Origin: Planctomyces sp. | Lineage (GTDB): Bacteria; Planctomycetota; Planctomycetia; Planctomycetales; Planctomycetaceae | Direction of reading: 5' to 3' | NCBI GenBank assembly: GCA_027483405.1 | Contig: JAIXUU010000030.1 | Span: forward strand, 1 to 44,045 | Length of the DNA stretch: 44,045 nt | Shown here: positions 1-10,333 of the stretch, in pieces | Layout of the letters: the number at the start of each line of letters is the position of its first letter | Position numbering within the stretch: the first letter of the stretch is position 1 | Position numbers and translations under genes: made by a program | The notes under the pieces: model-generated | What the model was told of the DNA's origin: nothing | The model's input: only the letters and a program-made list of their open reading frames with translations | The model's database searches: none

Positions 1-14
1 ATTTCTATGCACGA

Positions 15-1343
15 CTAATACTTTGGAAAGATCGCTGGCGTCGGGAAGCGGTCTTCGTGATTCAGCGAACCATCTCCCAGATACTCTTCTCTCGGAATAT
101 CGACCAGTGGCCAGTTGCCGGGCCGAACACGCACGACTCGCCCGGGCCGAATGCCTTCAATAATCAGATCCGTTTCAAAACGAATCTGAATGCCACTACT
201 GCCGACTGGCGGCTGGGGCGATGCGTTCACTTCCAGAATGGTTCCACGCGAGGCCATGTGAGCCGGGCCGTATGAACCGCCCGCATGCTTGAGGGTATTC
301 TCTGCCGCATTCATCATAGCGCTGGCCCCTTTCTGAAAATCGGCATACAACGCGGGATCCATTCCGCCAAAGAGCGTGGCGGTCACTGTCGCTCGGCCGA
401 ATTTTCCATACTCCACGGCATCCACATAGGCGGGCATCCACCGTGTGCGAATAAACGCTTTATGTACTTCCGCCTGATGACGGGCCGCATGCTGAATTGA
501 GGCTTCGTCGAGCCAGATATCTGAGATGTGGAATCTGGTAAATATCCCATCGGGCGTGGGCTTCCAGGTAATACCTAACTGCACAGCCATGCCTGCCAGC
601 GATTTCTTTCCACTTGCAGGCCATACACCTTCGGCAATCAGATCGGCGACTTCCAGACGTTCTTTACCACGCCAGATACGAGTCGCTCCGTCGAAGGTCA
701 ACTTTTCCTCTGGAATTTGAGTTTCGGAGTTCTGCGCTGCTTCCTGGCTATTCTTCGGTTCGCAAGTCGCGACGATCATCCCTTCGTGATTCTGCATCTC
801 GATTTCTTTGAGCTTCCAGATCTTGCCTTCACGCAGGCAATGGCTCACTTCATCTTCGAGCAGCAGCACGTGATTCTCAGCCGGTGCAATTCCCGCTCCA
901 CGGTTATGATTCCCGTCGATCGCTTTATTATTCACGGGCAAAACAGGGACAGCCGACGTTTTCGGGTCGGGTGGCAAAAACGCATAAACGTGTAGAACCG
1001 TTCCCAGCGGTATAACTTTCAGGTCTGCAGGGGCATTGTGATAGCGAACTTCTGCATAGGGCAGCATGGCCACCGGGTGAGGATCGTTGCGAAAAAACAT
1101 GCCCGACGCCTGCACTCGAATACTTCCCCGGCGGTTGGGATGATCAACAAAAACCAGTTCTCCCCGGTATTTGTAGGCCTTTTCCAGCGGAGGGAACTTG
1201 CCGACCTCCGGTCGAAATGGCTCCTCTCCACGAACTGGCCCAGTAAAAACACTACTCAGACCCAGGAAAAAAATAATCAACCAGAATGCCATACCTTGAC
1301 TGATATTTTTTGAGTTCAATGAATCGGATTGGGTATTCATCAT
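15..1343 (-). CDS. Secreted protein of unknown function
   Basis: I do not recognise this family. The 442-residue product begins with a polar stretch followed by a hydrophobic segment at about residues 19-36 that reads as a signal peptide ending near a GPVRG sequence, so it is probably exported. The rest is soluble, rich in beta-type sequence, with no catalytic motif that I can see; the last 60 residues look like a compact beta domain. The frame stays open upstream to a TTG at 1394, but tandem ATG codons at 1343 and 1340 give a normal signal peptide, so I prefer 1343. It lies about 74 bases after the DUF1552 gene on the same strand and may be its third operon member. That the group acts outside the cytoplasm is inferred from the signals of all three proteins. 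Confidence 0.7.
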   Translation of the reverse strand: MMNTQSDSLNSKNISQGMAFWLIIFFLGLSSVFTGPVRGEEPFRPEVGKFPPLEKAYKYRGELVFVDHPNRRGSIRVQASGMFFRNDPHPVAMLPYAEVRYHNAPADLKVIPLGTVLHVYAFLPPDPKTSAVPVLPVNNKAIDGNHNRGAGIAPAENHVLLLEDEVSHCLREGKIWKLKEIEMQNHEGMIVATCEPKNSQEAAQNSETQIPEEKLTFDGATRIWRGKERLEVADLIAEGVWPASGKKSLAGMAVQLGITWKPTPDGIFTRFHISDIWLDEASIQHAARHQAEVHKAFIRTRWMPAYVDAVEYGKFGRATVTATLFGGMDPALYADFQKGASAMMNAAENTLKHAGGSYGPAHMASRGTILEVNASPQPPVGSSGIQIRFETDLIIEGIRPGRVVRVRPGNWPLVDIPREEYLGDGSLNHEDRFPTPAIFPKY

Positions 1344-1417
1344 CGAGATATCTTTATTGGCAATTAGTCGTAGGAAGCGAGAGTTGATTGTCAAAGTCGC
1401 TACTGGGAGATCAGCAG

Positions 1418-2776
1418 TTACAGAGCAACAACCTGATTGCTGTCGCCAAACTTATCTGTTTCGACCCCCATCCGCTGGGCCATCAACAACAACAGATTGC
1501 TCATGTGAGCATTCGGATTGGCGGGACGGCTACAGAGCGAATAATGATCGCCTGGTTTATCGAGTCGATACCCACTGAAATGCCCCTGATTAAAATCGAG
1601 ATGGCTGCCATGTTTGAGCCCCAGATCTGAACCACCCGCCAGCACCAGCGGTAAATTGGCATTTCCATGGCTGTGGCCGTAGGACATACCACTGCCAAAG
1701 AGGGCCATTGTTGACCCCAGGAGTGGCTTGCCGTTGAGATCATTCGTCTCTGCCAACCGTGTCAGAAAGTAGCTGAATTGTTCGATAGCAAAAGTGTCAT
1801 ACTTGGTCAGCTTCTCCATATACCCCGCATCACCTCCGTGATGACTGAGTTGATGCCGCGATTCGGTAATACCAATTTCAGGAATCGAAAAGGCATCCCC
1901 TTCACCTCCCAGGCTGAATGTTGCCACGCGGGTGACATCCGTCTGGAATGCCAGCACCATCAGATCGTAGACAGTGCGGAAGTAATCACCGGCCATTGTG
2001 GCCGCTACATCGCGATTGGTGCGTTTACGATCTTCCTCGGAAAGTACTGGTAAAGGTGTATCCAGCCAGGCATCTGCCCTTTTCGTGCGGATCTCGGCTT
2101 CGCGTACAGAGGTCAGATATTGGTCGAGACGGCCTTTATCCGCGGCTCCCATCGCCTGTTCGAGTTGACGTACTTCCATCAGGTTGGCATCCAGGACACT
2201 CGCTTTTCTTCGTAAAGCTCTCCGCTGAGTGGCTGTTCCACCCTTCGGTTCGGCAAACAGAGAAGCGAAGATTTCACTGCAGCGCCGCATGGAAGGTAAG
2301 CGGACCCCGTCAGCTGTCCATCCAAGAGATTCACCGGTTAACGCCACTTCCATCGATGGATAACGCGTATGAGGTGCGGTGATCTCAGCGATTTTCTGAT
2401 CCACCGAAATCGTATTGCGATCCGACGGACCAAGCTTGCCTCCCGTCAACCAGACAGAAATACAATTGTGATGATGACTCAGAGCCCCCGGATGATGTAG
2501 ACCACTGATCGGGGTAATGACCTCTCGATGCTTCTCCAGAGGTTTTAGCGAGCGGGTGAACTGATAGTCTTTTCCCGGCGTCGTGATCTGATAATTCAGT
2601 GAATGCACCCCATTGGCGAGATAGATAAACGCACTTCGCCTGGGTGTGGCTGTCACTCCTTCGGCAGCTTTTAAGGGAACCATGCATTCCAAAAACGGCA
2701 GCGAAATGCATGTTCCGAGCGCACGAAGTGCATGCCGCCGGTCAATCAACCAGGATTGCGAAAGAAAGTTGCTCAT
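1418..2776 (-). CDS. DUF1552 family exported protein
   Basis: The 452-residue product matches the DUF1552 family, common in planctomycetes and usually encoded beside a PSCyt/DUF1592 cytochrome, as here. The N-terminus carries a twin-arginine type motif ([11 protein letters not shown], residues 11-21) followed by a hydrophobic stretch, suggesting Tat export. Later conserved-looking segments include [22 protein letters not shown] and, near the C-terminus, [22 protein letters not shown]. The function of the family is not established; its fold and motifs suggest a relative of the DUF1501/sulfatase-like group, which is inference. The frame is open to 2800, but an AAAGGTGA ribosome binding site stands just before ATG 2776, which decides the start. 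The gene follows the cytochrome gene by 82 bases. Confidence 0.88.
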   Translation of the reverse strand: MSNFLSQSWLIDRRHALRALGTCISLPFLECMVPLKAAEGVTATPRRSAFIYLANGVHSLNYQITTPGKDYQFTRSLKPLEKHREVITPISGLHHPGALSHHHNCISVWLTGGKLGPSDRNTISVDQKIAEITAPHTRYPSMEVALTGESLGWTADGVRLPSMRRCSEIFASLFAEPKGGTATQRRALRRKASVLDANLMEVRQLEQAMGAADKGRLDQYLTSVREAEIRTKRADAWLDTPLPVLSEEDRKRTNRDVAATMAGDYFRTVYDLMVLAFQTDVTRVATFSLGGEGDAFSIPEIGITESRHQLSHHGGDAGYMEKLTKYDTFAIEQFSYFLTRLAETNDLNGKPLLGSTMALFGSGMSYGHSHGNANLPLVLAGGSDLGLKHGSHLDFNQGHFSGYRLDKPGDHYSLCSRPANPNAHMSNLLLLMAQRMGVETDKFGDSNQVVAL

Positions 2777-2858
2777 CGAGAGATCACCTTTAGCAGGCAC
2801 TTTTATATACTTAGTAACTGTAGCGTTTATCTATAAATGCGATTCAACGAAGGACGAT

Positions 2859-5315
2859 CTACCGCTTTCTCATCATTCCAGAAAGTGCGACGGCTCGAAT
2901 GATGTCTTTCACGCGGTAATTACTTTTCTTTGCTTCGAGTTCAATCGCCTTCAAATCGTCCTGATCATCAACGGTCAATACCCGACGAAGAGCATATGTA
3001 CAAAGGTGCTCAATAAAGGCCTTCGCAACTTTATCTCGATCTTCCAGCAGCAATTGGCGGAACTCGACAGCATCAGCAAAAGATCGACCATCAGGAAGAA
3101 CACCGGAAGAATCAATCTGCGGATCTTCGCCAACCCCCTTTTCAACTCTTTCGCGAGTACGCCACTGGCCGATCGCATCGTAGTTATCCCAGGCCAGGCC
3201 CAGAGGATCGATCTTGGCATGACAGGCCGCACAACTGGCATGATTGCGATGAGCTTCAATCTTCTGACGCAATGTTGCTTTGGGACTCTCGGGAGGACTC
3301 GGCTCAATCGCACTCACATTGGCAGGCGGTGGAGGGGGTGTTCTGGCAAAAATCGCTTCACTTAACCACACACCGCGATGGACGGGACGATGGCGGGTTC
3401 CATCGGAGGTCAAACTAAGAATTGCCCCCATCGTCAGTAGTCCGCCGCGATGATCTTCCGGCCGAAGTGAGACACGCTGAAAGCCTCCCTCTCTGGGCTC
3501 AGGCAATCCATAAAAGTCACAGAGCCTGGCATTCGCCATGGTCCAGTTCGAGTGAATCAACTCGTCAATGGGAAGATTTTTGGAGAACATCTCGCGGAAG
3601 TATTCCACGGGCTCGGCCCGCATACTTTCTTCCAGCCAGTCGTCATAATTCTTATAGAGTTTCTTATCGGGTGGAAACATTCCTAACTTATGTAACTGCA
3701 GCCATTGGCGAGTGAAGTCATCGACAAAACGATTGGCTTTACTATCTGCCAGAAGACGATCGACTTCTTTGCTCAGAACCTCTCCTTGAAGCTGACCATT
3801 TCGAGCAACCGTCAATAACTCTTCATCGGGCATTGAGCTCCAGAGAAAATAGGAGAGTCGCGACGCGAGTTCGGCATGAGTGAGCTGTTCTCTAGGCGTC
3901 GGCGATCCCTCGACGAGGTAAATAAAATGCCGTGATGTCAATATGCCTTGCAGTGCGACGCGATAGGCTTCAAAGGTATTCTCTCCTGCAGCCAGTTCTT
4001 CTAAATACGACTGGAGATATTGTTCCAGTTCTTCAGGTTTGACTGATCGCCGCCAGGATCTTTCGGCAAAGCGCTGAAGAAATTCGGCTACAACCTGGGG
4101 AGAGGCACCCTCGGGTGGTATGAGATTGTCACGACGCGATTTTTCGGCTTCTGTAACCAGCGGCCCTTCCCACTCGATCCAGTCGAGCAATACGGTCGAA
4201 AACAGACCATTTCCTTGACCATCGAACATCTGGGGAGCGTTTGGATTTAGCAGTCTGGTTTCACTACTGTGAGTAAACATATAGGAGGGACTTGCTAATG
4301 CGTTGCGAAAAGCAGCACCGCCTCTGCGATCAATCACATCAGTCGCCACCACACAGAAATCCAGACTCATCGGCATCTCCAGAAAGACTTCAAACTCGAA
4401 GACCTGCGGGCTGTCTTCAGAAGCAGTCAGGTCGAATTCAATGAGGCCATCAACGGTTTCTTCCCCGGTGGCTTTGCCAATACTCAGATGGGCGGGTTGA
4501 CCACCTGGCGGCCGGATGCCACTGGCCTGTAGACGTAAGCGATACAAACCACTGTGCTCTGGGCCTGTCTTTCCAAACCAGTTGGGAGAGAGTGCATTTT
4601 CGACACGTCCCGGGAAAAGCAGATATCGCAGCGGCCTTTGGATTCCCAGTCGATCCATCGCGGCCTGCTGCTCTTTCCCGCCGCGATATCGAAGATCGAC
4701 AGCCGTTTTGCGAACTTTACGTGCTTCGACTGTGGTCGCAGGAAATGCACGATCAAGAACCGTTCCTGCCGCCTTGTAATAGCGGTCGATATGCGAAGGT
4801 GAAAGAGTCAGTTCTGATCCAATCCTCTCGAAACCGTGCCATAACGTATCTTCGTTAAGTTCTTGCGGCTTCGCTGGATCGTAGCGCACGCCCAAAAGAT
4901 CGTAGACCGTGTTCTGGTATTCTTTGCGACTTAATCGATAATGCGTGACAGCTGCCCGGGCAGCCATGCGCGACGCTCGACCTTCTTTCAGTCGTCCATC
5001 AAGAGCGGTGACAAAGGCTGCAATCTCGGCCTGAGTCGGTTGAGGCTCTTCTTTGGGCGGCATTTCACCGGTATTCACCTTATCCAGAGCTTCAGCCCAG
5101 TGGTGCGAATCCAGCCCTGCTTTGAAATCCCGAGAGAGCTGATCGATCCGGATATCTCCCTCTTCCTTCTGTGGGCCATGACATCGAATGCAGTGCTGGG
5201 CAATAAAACTTTCGATGGCATCTGCCGCTTGAATCGATCCCTGAGTTTCGAAACTCAAGACAACCGTCATCACGGCTGAAAGGAGAACTGAGTTAAAAGT
5301 GACTACCGACTTCAT
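2859..5315 (-). CDS. Planctomycete cytochrome (PSCyt1/DUF1587/1595/1592/1588/1585)
   Basis: This large exported protein has the planctomycete architecture PSCyt1, DUF1587, DUF1595, DUF1592, DUF1588 (PSCyt3) and DUF1585. With the ATG at 5315 it has 818 residues and starts with a hydrophobic signal peptide; a GTG at 5357 in frame would add 14 residues. Two heme c attachment motifs are visible: CIRCH at residues 42-46, followed by an [10 protein letters not shown] segment typical of PSCyt1, and CAACH at about 695-699, followed by [16 protein letters not shown], typical of DUF1588. The central [16 protein letters not shown] sequence marks DUF1587. Such proteins are thought to act in periplasmic electron transfer linked to polymer breakdown, but no substrate is established. 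It is the first gene of a minus-strand group with the DUF1552 gene. Confidence 0.9.
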   Translation of the reverse strand: MKSVVTFNSVLLSAVMTVVLSFETQGSIQAADAIESFIAQHCIRCHGPQKEEGDIRIDQLSRDFKAGLDSHHWAEALDKVNTGEMPPKEEPQPTQAEIAAFVTALDGRLKEGRASRMAARAAVTHYRLSRKEYQNTVYDLLGVRYDPAKPQELNEDTLWHGFERIGSELTLSPSHIDRYYKAAGTVLDRAFPATTVEARKVRKTAVDLRYRGGKEQQAAMDRLGIQRPLRYLLFPGRVENALSPNWFGKTGPEHSGLYRLRLQASGIRPPGGQPAHLSIGKATGEETVDGLIEFDLTASEDSPQVFEFEVFLEMPMSLDFCVVATDVIDRRGGAAFRNALASPSYMFTHSSETRLLNPNAPQMFDGQGNGLFSTVLLDWIEWEGPLVTEAEKSRRDNLIPPEGASPQVVAEFLQRFAERSWRRSVKPEELEQYLQSYLEELAAGENTFEAYRVALQGILTSRHFIYLVEGSPTPREQLTHAELASRLSYFLWSSMPDEELLTVARNGQLQGEVLSKEVDRLLADSKANRFVDDFTRQWLQLHKLGMFPPDKKLYKNYDDWLEESMRAEPVEYFREMFSKNLPIDELIHSNWTMANARLCDFYGLPEPREGGFQRVSLRPEDHRGGLLTMGAILSLTSDGTRHRPVHRGVWLSEAIFARTPPPPPANVSAIEPSPPESPKATLRQKIEAHRNHASCAACHAKIDPLGLAWDNYDAIGQWRTRERVEKGVGEDPQIDSSGVLPDGRSFADAVEFRQLLLEDRDKVAKAFIEHLCTYALRRVLTVDDQDDLKAIELEAKKSNYRVKDIIRAVALSGMMRKR

Positions 5316-5754
5316 GAGCTGTCTCGACTTGGCTTTGTCGTTTGCGATGGCGATCACACTTCAGCGTATCGGAGATCATTTATGGATGCGAGACAGATCC
5401 TGCCACTTCAACACTAAATTTCCGTCCAGAATCCCTACAACATTGCCCCCACAGGGAGAAACACCTATGAGAACATGAGTCCTGGGAGGTCATAGCCCCA
5501 GTTGATGTTTTGCCGATACTTTCTAATGGCAAGTTAAAGAACACACACTCGGCGGGCAGCATCGCCACAATTGAACAACGAGTTGAGTTCAGCCTGCCAG
5601 AACGGCTTGTAAGACTCGCTTCCCGCCAGGGTACTTCCAGCAAGCTCGAAGTCAGAAACCCAATGATCAATCCGTTTTGACTATGGTTTCTCAGCATGAT
5701 TTCACATGATCATCAGAGAAATTACGGCGTCCCAGCAGGAGAGGTTCTTTTCTC
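5316..5754. other. Intergenic region between divergent genes
   Basis: This gap separates the minus-strand cytochrome gene from the plus-strand Old Yellow Enzyme gene and must hold both promoters. I could not pick out a convincing promoter pair. A 105-codon open frame on the minus strand (5380-5697) has no ribosome binding site or recognisable protein features and I do not call it. The only clear signal is the AGGAGAGG sequence near 5736, which serves the downstream gene. Confidence 0.5.
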
Positions 5755-6837
5755 ATGAGTCAGTTATTCAGCACTTATCAACTGAAGGATGTCAGTTTCC
5801 GCAATCGCATTGCGGTCTCGCCAATGTGTCAGTACTCATCTCATGATGGACATGCGGATGACTGGCATCTGGTGCATCTTGGTGCGCGGGCGGTGGGTGG
5901 TGCCGGTCTGATTGTGGCTGAGGCGACGGCGGTTTCACCCGAGGGTCGAATCTCTCCGGGTGATGCGGGCTTATGGACAGATTCGCAAATTGAGCCGCTG
6001 GCTCGTATCAATCGATTCATTAAAGCGCATGGTGCTGTTGCCGGGATACAGATTGCCCATGCGGGGCGAAAAGCCAGCGCTGACCTTCCCTGGCAAGGTG
6101 GTGGGCATCTTGCGAATGATCAGGGTGGCTGGGATGTGATCGCCCCATCTGCAGAAGCCTTCGGAGACAATCTGACGAAAGTGCCCCAGGCCTTGACGAT
6201 TGATGAAATCCATCAGGTGCAGGGACATTTTGTGGCGGCGGCTAAACGAGCGATTGAAGCTGGATATCAACTTCTCGAGCTTCATTTTGCCCATGGTTAC
6301 CTGGCTCATGAATTCTGGTCACCACTCTCGAATCATCGGACTGATCAATATGGTGGTTCGTGGGAAAACCGAGCCCGCTTTTTAATTGAAACTTTTGATG
6401 CCGTTCGCGCCGTATGGCCTGAACATCTCCCTTTGATTGCCAGACTTTCTGTTACCGACTGGATCGATGGCGGTGTCACTGTGGATGAATCGATCGAACT
6501 GGCTGCTGTATTGAAAAAGCGAGGACTCGATCTGCTTGATGTCAGCCATGGGTTTGTGACACCAGATATCTCTCATGTTCCGTGGGGGCCCGGCTTCATG
6601 GTACCGATTGCCGAAAAGATTCGTCGAGCCGCCGAGATTCCTGTGGCTGTAGGCTGGATGATTACCGAACCGCAGCAGGCGGAAGCGATCATTGCCAATG
6701 GCCAGGCCGATTTTATCATGCTGGCAAGAGCTTCTTTGGCAAACCCTCACTGGCCATATGTGGCTGCCCGGGAACTGGGTGTTGAGCGACCCATGAAGGT
6801 GTTGCCCATCCAGTACTCCAGCGCATTGAGAAGATAG
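5755..6837 (+). CDS. Old Yellow Enzyme, YqjM/NamA class NADPH dehydrogenase
   Basis: The 360-residue product is a flavin (FMN) TIM-barrel oxidoreductase that reduces activated C=C bonds with NADPH. Class-defining features are visible: the YqjM-type cysteine in SPMCQYS (Cys25), the IQIAHAGRKAS strand, the substrate-binding histidine pair in ELHFAHGYLAHEF (His177 and His180), and the SPLSNHRTDQYGGSWENR signature. Length is normal for the class. The ATG is preceded by AGGAGAGG about ten bases upstream. An MDR-type reductase follows after 63 bases on the same strand, so the two are probably co-transcribed and may act on related unsaturated carbonyl substrates; that link is inference. The physiological substrate cannot be told from sequence. 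Confidence 0.93.
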   Translation: MSQLFSTYQLKDVSFRNRIAVSPMCQYSSHDGHADDWHLVHLGARAVGGAGLIVAEATAVSPEGRISPGDAGLWTDSQIEPLARINRFIKAHGAVAGIQIAHAGRKASADLPWQGGGHLANDQGGWDVIAPSAEAFGDNLTKVPQALTIDEIHQVQGHFVAAAKRAIEAGYQLLELHFAHGYLAHEFWSPLSNHRTDQYGGSWENRARFLIETFDAVRAVWPEHLPLIARLSVTDWIDGGVTVDESIELAAVLKKRGLDLLDVSHGFVTPDISHVPWGPGFMVPIAEKIRRAAEIPVAVGWMITEPQQAEAIIANGQADFIMLARASLANPHWPYVAARELGVERPMKVLPIQYSSALRR

Positions 6838-6900
6838 CCTTCGAGGGGTATTTCCGGTAGCAAGTTTTGCAGTTCACTTTGATCAATAGAGCGCCCCCTT

Positions 6901-7932
6901 ATGTATGACATCGATGTTTTTGAGTATGCCCCGACGGCAGACAAGTATCGCCTCGAGCGTAAGCGTCGACCGATGGCAAAACTGGGTTTCCATCAGGTGC
7001 GAGTGGCTGTCAAAGCGGTCTCTTTGAACTATCGGGATCATATTGCATTGCATAACCTGGCTCGCCGGCAGGTGGGTGGCCGCATTCCCTGCTCGGATGG
7101 TGCGGGTGTTGTGGCAGAAGTGGGAGAAGGTGTCACTCGCTGGAAAGTGGGCGACCGTGTGATGGGGAGTTTTTTTGCGACCTGGGAAAAGGGCCCATTC
7201 CAGATGGCTTACCACCAGCATGATCTGGGTGGTACGGTCGATGGCATGCTCGGGAGCTTTGTGACACTGGAGGAATCGGCTCTCGTGGCCACTCCCGGGT
7301 ATCTCTCGGATCTGGAAGCCTCAACCTTACCTTGTGCAGCATTAACGGCCTACCATGCGTTGTTTGTGCGGGGTGGGCTCTCTGCTCGACAAACAGTCTT
7401 GTGCCTGGGGACTGGTGGTGTTTCTGTCTTTGCATTGCAGTTCGCTGCGGCAGCAGGTGCTCAAGTCCTGATGACATCCAGCAGTGATGAAAAACTGGCG
7501 CGTGCCGTTGAACTGGGAGCGACTCATACCATCAACTATCGCTCACATACAGAATGGCAAAAAGTGGTTCATGAACTGACTGCCCATCGGGGTGTGGATC
7601 ATGTGGTCGAAGTGGGTGGGCCGGGAACATTTGATCGCTCGATGCAGTCTGTAGCTGCCGGGGGACATATTGCGTTAATCGGAGTACTCACGGGGTTCGG
7701 GCCACCTACCGGCAGTCTCTTTCCACTCGTGGCCCGTAACATTCGATTGAATGGGATCTATGTCGGCAGCCAGGAAATGTTTAAAGAAATGAATCAATTC
7801 CTGGAGGCACACCAACTGCATCCGGTGATCGATCGTGTGTTTCCTTACGATCAATCACGCCAAGCCTTTGAGTGGCTGGCATCGGGGCATCATTTTGGGA
7901 AGGTCGTCATCGACCTCTCGGCGACCCACTGA
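6901..7932 (+). CDS. MDR superfamily NAD(P)-dependent alcohol dehydrogenase/quinone reductase
   Basis: This 343-residue protein is a medium-chain dehydrogenase/reductase. The N-terminal GroES-like domain holds DGAGVVAEVGEGV and KVGDRVMG, and the Rossmann domain holds LGTGGVSVFALQFAAAAGA, followed by a TSSSDEKL segment that contacts the cofactor. The four-cysteine structural zinc lobe of classical alcohol dehydrogenases is absent, as in quinone oxidoreductase-like members. It probably transfers hydride between NAD(P)H and an alcohol, enone or quinone. It starts 63 bases after the Old Yellow Enzyme gene and is probably in the same transcript. A weak hairpin followed by seven T residues lies just after the stop. 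Confidence 0.9.
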   Translation: MYDIDVFEYAPTADKYRLERKRRPMAKLGFHQVRVAVKAVSLNYRDHIALHNLARRQVGGRIPCSDGAGVVAEVGEGVTRWKVGDRVMGSFFATWEKGPFQMAYHQHDLGGTVDGMLGSFVTLEESALVATPGYLSDLEASTLPCAALTAYHALFVRGGLSARQTVLCLGTGGVSVFALQFAAAAGAQVLMTSSSDEKLARAVELGATHTINYRSHTEWQKVVHELTAHRGVDHVVEVGGPGTFDRSMQSVAAGGHIALIGVLTGFGPPTGSLFPLVARNIRLNGIYVGSQEMFKEMNQFLEAHQLHPVIDRVFPYDQSRQAFEWLASGHHFGKVVIDLSATH

Positions 7933-7944
7933 AGCTGCGGAGGA

Positions 7945-7973
7945 GCGAAGCTGACGTTTTCGCAAGTTTTTTT
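7945..7973 (+). terminator. Weak intrinsic terminator candidate
   Basis: A short stem (GCGAA at 7945-7949 with TTCGC at 7959-7963) is followed by AAG and a run of seven T residues at 7967-7973, 13 bases after the stop of the MDR reductase gene. The position and T run fit an intrinsic terminator, but the stem is only five or six pairs, so the call is tentative. Confidence 0.35.
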
Positions 7974-8199
7974 GAAATTCGCGTGACAAGATCGGCAGGA
8001 ATGGCCGGTTTCACCTTTTCTCAAGTTCTCATATTCCTTAAAACGAGCATGTCATTCAGGAGGATTCAGGCTGGATACGCAGTGGAAAACCTTCGTTTTC
8101 CATCCATGAATCCTGAATGTCAGATCGTTACCGCAAAACATTCTCAACAGTCGTGGAGGATTTCCTGTCCTCCAACCAGAGAATACTGGCAACCAGGGA

Positions 8200-10182
8200 A
8201 TGGTGGGAATCGTGTCATCGATTCGAGAGCAGGATGCACCTCGGAAAAGCCAAGATGCATCTCGGAAAAGACTGTGCCGACCACTGGAGACGAACACAGC
8301 GATCGCTCCCTCAGATGAGCGTTTGGAAAACAATTTCCGACGTGAGCCAGTCGTCAGTCGCCGCCAACATCCGATCATCCACCGACTCGCACAACTCACC
8401 AGACAACCGCTGGCTTACTGGATCTGGGCGACGGTATTGATCGGGATCTCGCTGCGATTTCTTCGTTTTGCCATGGTTCGCCCTCTCTGGTGCGATGAAG
8501 CTTACCTGGCGACGTCAATCCTTTCCCGTGACTTCAAGACTCTCTTCACGCCACTCGAGTATGGCCAGATCGCTCCCAGTGGATTCCTGCTGGGGACATG
8601 GCTGAATGTGGCCACTTGGGGTGCTTCGGAAGTTTCACTGCGTTCTCCCGCGATCATCATGGGGGTGGCGGCACTGGCTTTTTTCCCCTGGGCGGTCCGT
8701 CCATTGGCCAAACGGGAAGTCTGCTGGGTCGCGACGGTGCTTCTGGCTGTCAGTATTTTTCCCGTCCGCCTGGCCAGCGAACTCAAGCCTTACTCCATCG
8801 ATCTTTGTCTTTCCGTATTGCTTCTGGGCTGTGCGATCCGGTCTCTTGCAGATTCGTCGGTCAGACGAACGTTGATCAAACCGCAGCATCGAGGGAACCA
8901 TGCCTGGTTCTGGTTTGGTCTCTTCGTGATCTTGTGTGTGGCCACCCCCTGGATCTCATTCCCGGGCGTTTTTGTCGCTGGTGGAATGATTGTGGGACGC
9001 TTTTTCTGGCAATTGTCGCCACCGCTTCCCAGACTTCCCGCAGGCTTGCTGTTGCAGATTCCCGTCAATGATCGATCCACAATTACGCGCATTCTGCCTT
9101 ATCACTTTGAATCCCGCTCCCTCCGCCTGCAACGGGCCTTGATGGGCGGTTTTCTGGTTGGAATCCCCCTGGTACTCAGCACGTTTTTCATGTGGAACTG
9201 CTTTGGCAAGCAGGCTTATGAGCATGGGAATCAGGTCATGAATCTCAAGGTCTTCTGGCAGGATGCGATGCCCCACAGTTTCTCTGCTCAGGAGATTTTG
9301 CGCTGGCTGGCGGAAGCTCACACAGGCAGTATGGTGGCATATCCTGTGGGTGCAGAGCATGGTGGGAGTGCTGCGACTACGATCTTTCTCGTGTTGGGGA
9401 TCGTTTTACTGGCATTTCGCCAGCGGCAGATTCTTCTTCTGCTTGTTTCGCCGTTTCTACTGACAGCACTGGCCGCTGCACTTCATAAGTATCCCTATGG
9501 GGGATCAGCCCGCATTGCCCAGCACTTGGCCCCGATGATTTGCCTGCTGGTCGCCTGGGGTGTGATCGCTATCTTCCCGAGAAAGACAATCACTGGCAGA
9601 CGACTTTGCCGCCTGCTAGTGGCTGTGATCGGCCTGGGTTTTGTGGTCGGGCAAGGAATTTACTTCATTCAGAAGCCCGCTAAAGATCCCAACGATACTT
9701 CGATAAGAGAAACACTCGCCTCGATCTATTTGCAGACTCCCATCACGCAATCAATCCGCTGTGCCGCTGATGATCATCATGTGGCTTTTGCAGAGCATCA
9801 ACTCTGTTCTGAGCAAGGAGCCAAGTTCAGAGCTAACCGCTTACTTGAAGAAGCCAACCGCAAGCAGCAGTTGAATTCCGTCGTTCCCACCAGTGAAAAA
9901 GTGTTGTTCTTCAGCCATCAGCCGATCCATGAACTCTCTCCTGAGATTCAGTTCGAGTTAGCACAGGCCTTTCCATCGACGGTCTATACACCATCCTGGA
10001 CATACCCTCTGGTGCATTCGAATCGTGATGGTCGGCATGCGGGCTATCTCTTCACTTTTGAAAGAGCACTTTCCGAATTGCAGCCACCTGCCGTCGATCA
10101 CCCGTTGCCAGAAAGCCATCCATCGCCTGGGCAGGACAATCTGGATTTTGTCAGCAACAGCAACTTCCCCCGTTTGCCCTAA
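8200..10182 (+). CDS. GT-C family membrane glycosyltransferase (PMT/ArnT-like)
   Basis: The 660-residue product has many hydrophobic segments spaced as in GT-C glycosyltransferases. The first membrane span starts near residue 73 and is followed by RPLWCDEAYLATSIL, where Asp99 and Glu100 match the acidic catalytic motif in the first outer loop of this superfamily. A long polar C-terminal domain follows the last span at about residue 490. Such enzymes move a sugar from a polyprenyl phosphate carrier to lipid, protein or glycan on the outer face of the membrane; donor and acceptor are unknown here. The first 70 residues are polar, include a 7-residue duplication and may be non-native: the start at 8200 is the least certain part. 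A second GT-C gene follows after 151 bases. Confidence 0.82.
   Translation: MVGIVSSIREQDAPRKSQDASRKRLCRPLETNTAIAPSDERLENNFRREPVVSRRQHPIIHRLAQLTRQPLAYWIWATVLIGISLRFLRFAMVRPLWCDEAYLATSILSRDFKTLFTPLEYGQIAPSGFLLGTWLNVATWGASEVSLRSPAIIMGVAALAFFPWAVRPLAKREVCWVATVLLAVSIFPVRLASELKPYSIDLCLSVLLLGCAIRSLADSSVRRTLIKPQHRGNHAWFWFGLFVILCVATPWISFPGVFVAGGMIVGRFFWQLSPPLPRLPAGLLLQIPVNDRSTITRILPYHFESRSLRLQRALMGGFLVGIPLVLSTFFMWNCFGKQAYEHGNQVMNLKVFWQDAMPHSFSAQEILRWLAEAHTGSMVAYPVGAEHGGSAATTIFLVLGIVLLAFRQRQILLLLVSPFLLTALAAALHKYPYGGSARIAQHLAPMICLLVAWGVIAIFPRKTITGRRLCRLLVAVIGLGFVVGQGIYFIQKPAKDPNDTSIRETLASIYLQTPITQSIRCAADDHHVAFAEHQLCSEQGAKFRANRLLEEANRKQQLNSVVPTSEKVLFFSHQPIHELSPEIQFELAQAFPSTVYTPSWTYPLVHSNRDGRHAGYLFTFERALSELQPPAVDHPLPESHPSPGQDNLDFVSNSNFPRLP
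8233..8274 (+). repeat. 21-bp tandem duplication
   Basis: Two adjacent 21-base units, starting at 8233 and 8254, share the core CTCGGAAAAG and differ at a few positions. They lie in the uncertain N-terminal part of the glycosyltransferase gene and would encode two copies of a DAPRKSQ-like heptapeptide. Confidence 0.7.
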
Positions 10183-10333
10183 CTTACTCTGTGGAATCGA
10201 GTTGGGATTGACCTTTGCCTGCACGTTCTGCTATTGAGCCCGATGCTTGAATCGATTTCTCGGGCACGGATCCTCTCCTGACGGGTCATGTCTTTGAAAA
10301 TGGCCCGCAGGTGCTTTTGCAGGTATCAACGGA

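Noticed and set aside
2646-3365. 239-codon frame on the plus strand
   Set aside because: Overlaps the ends of the DUF1552 and cytochrome genes, both well supported; no protein features.
5380-5697. 105-codon frame on the minus strand between two divergent genes
   Set aside because: No ribosome binding site, no recognisable motif, biased Ser/Cys-rich composition; likely spacer.
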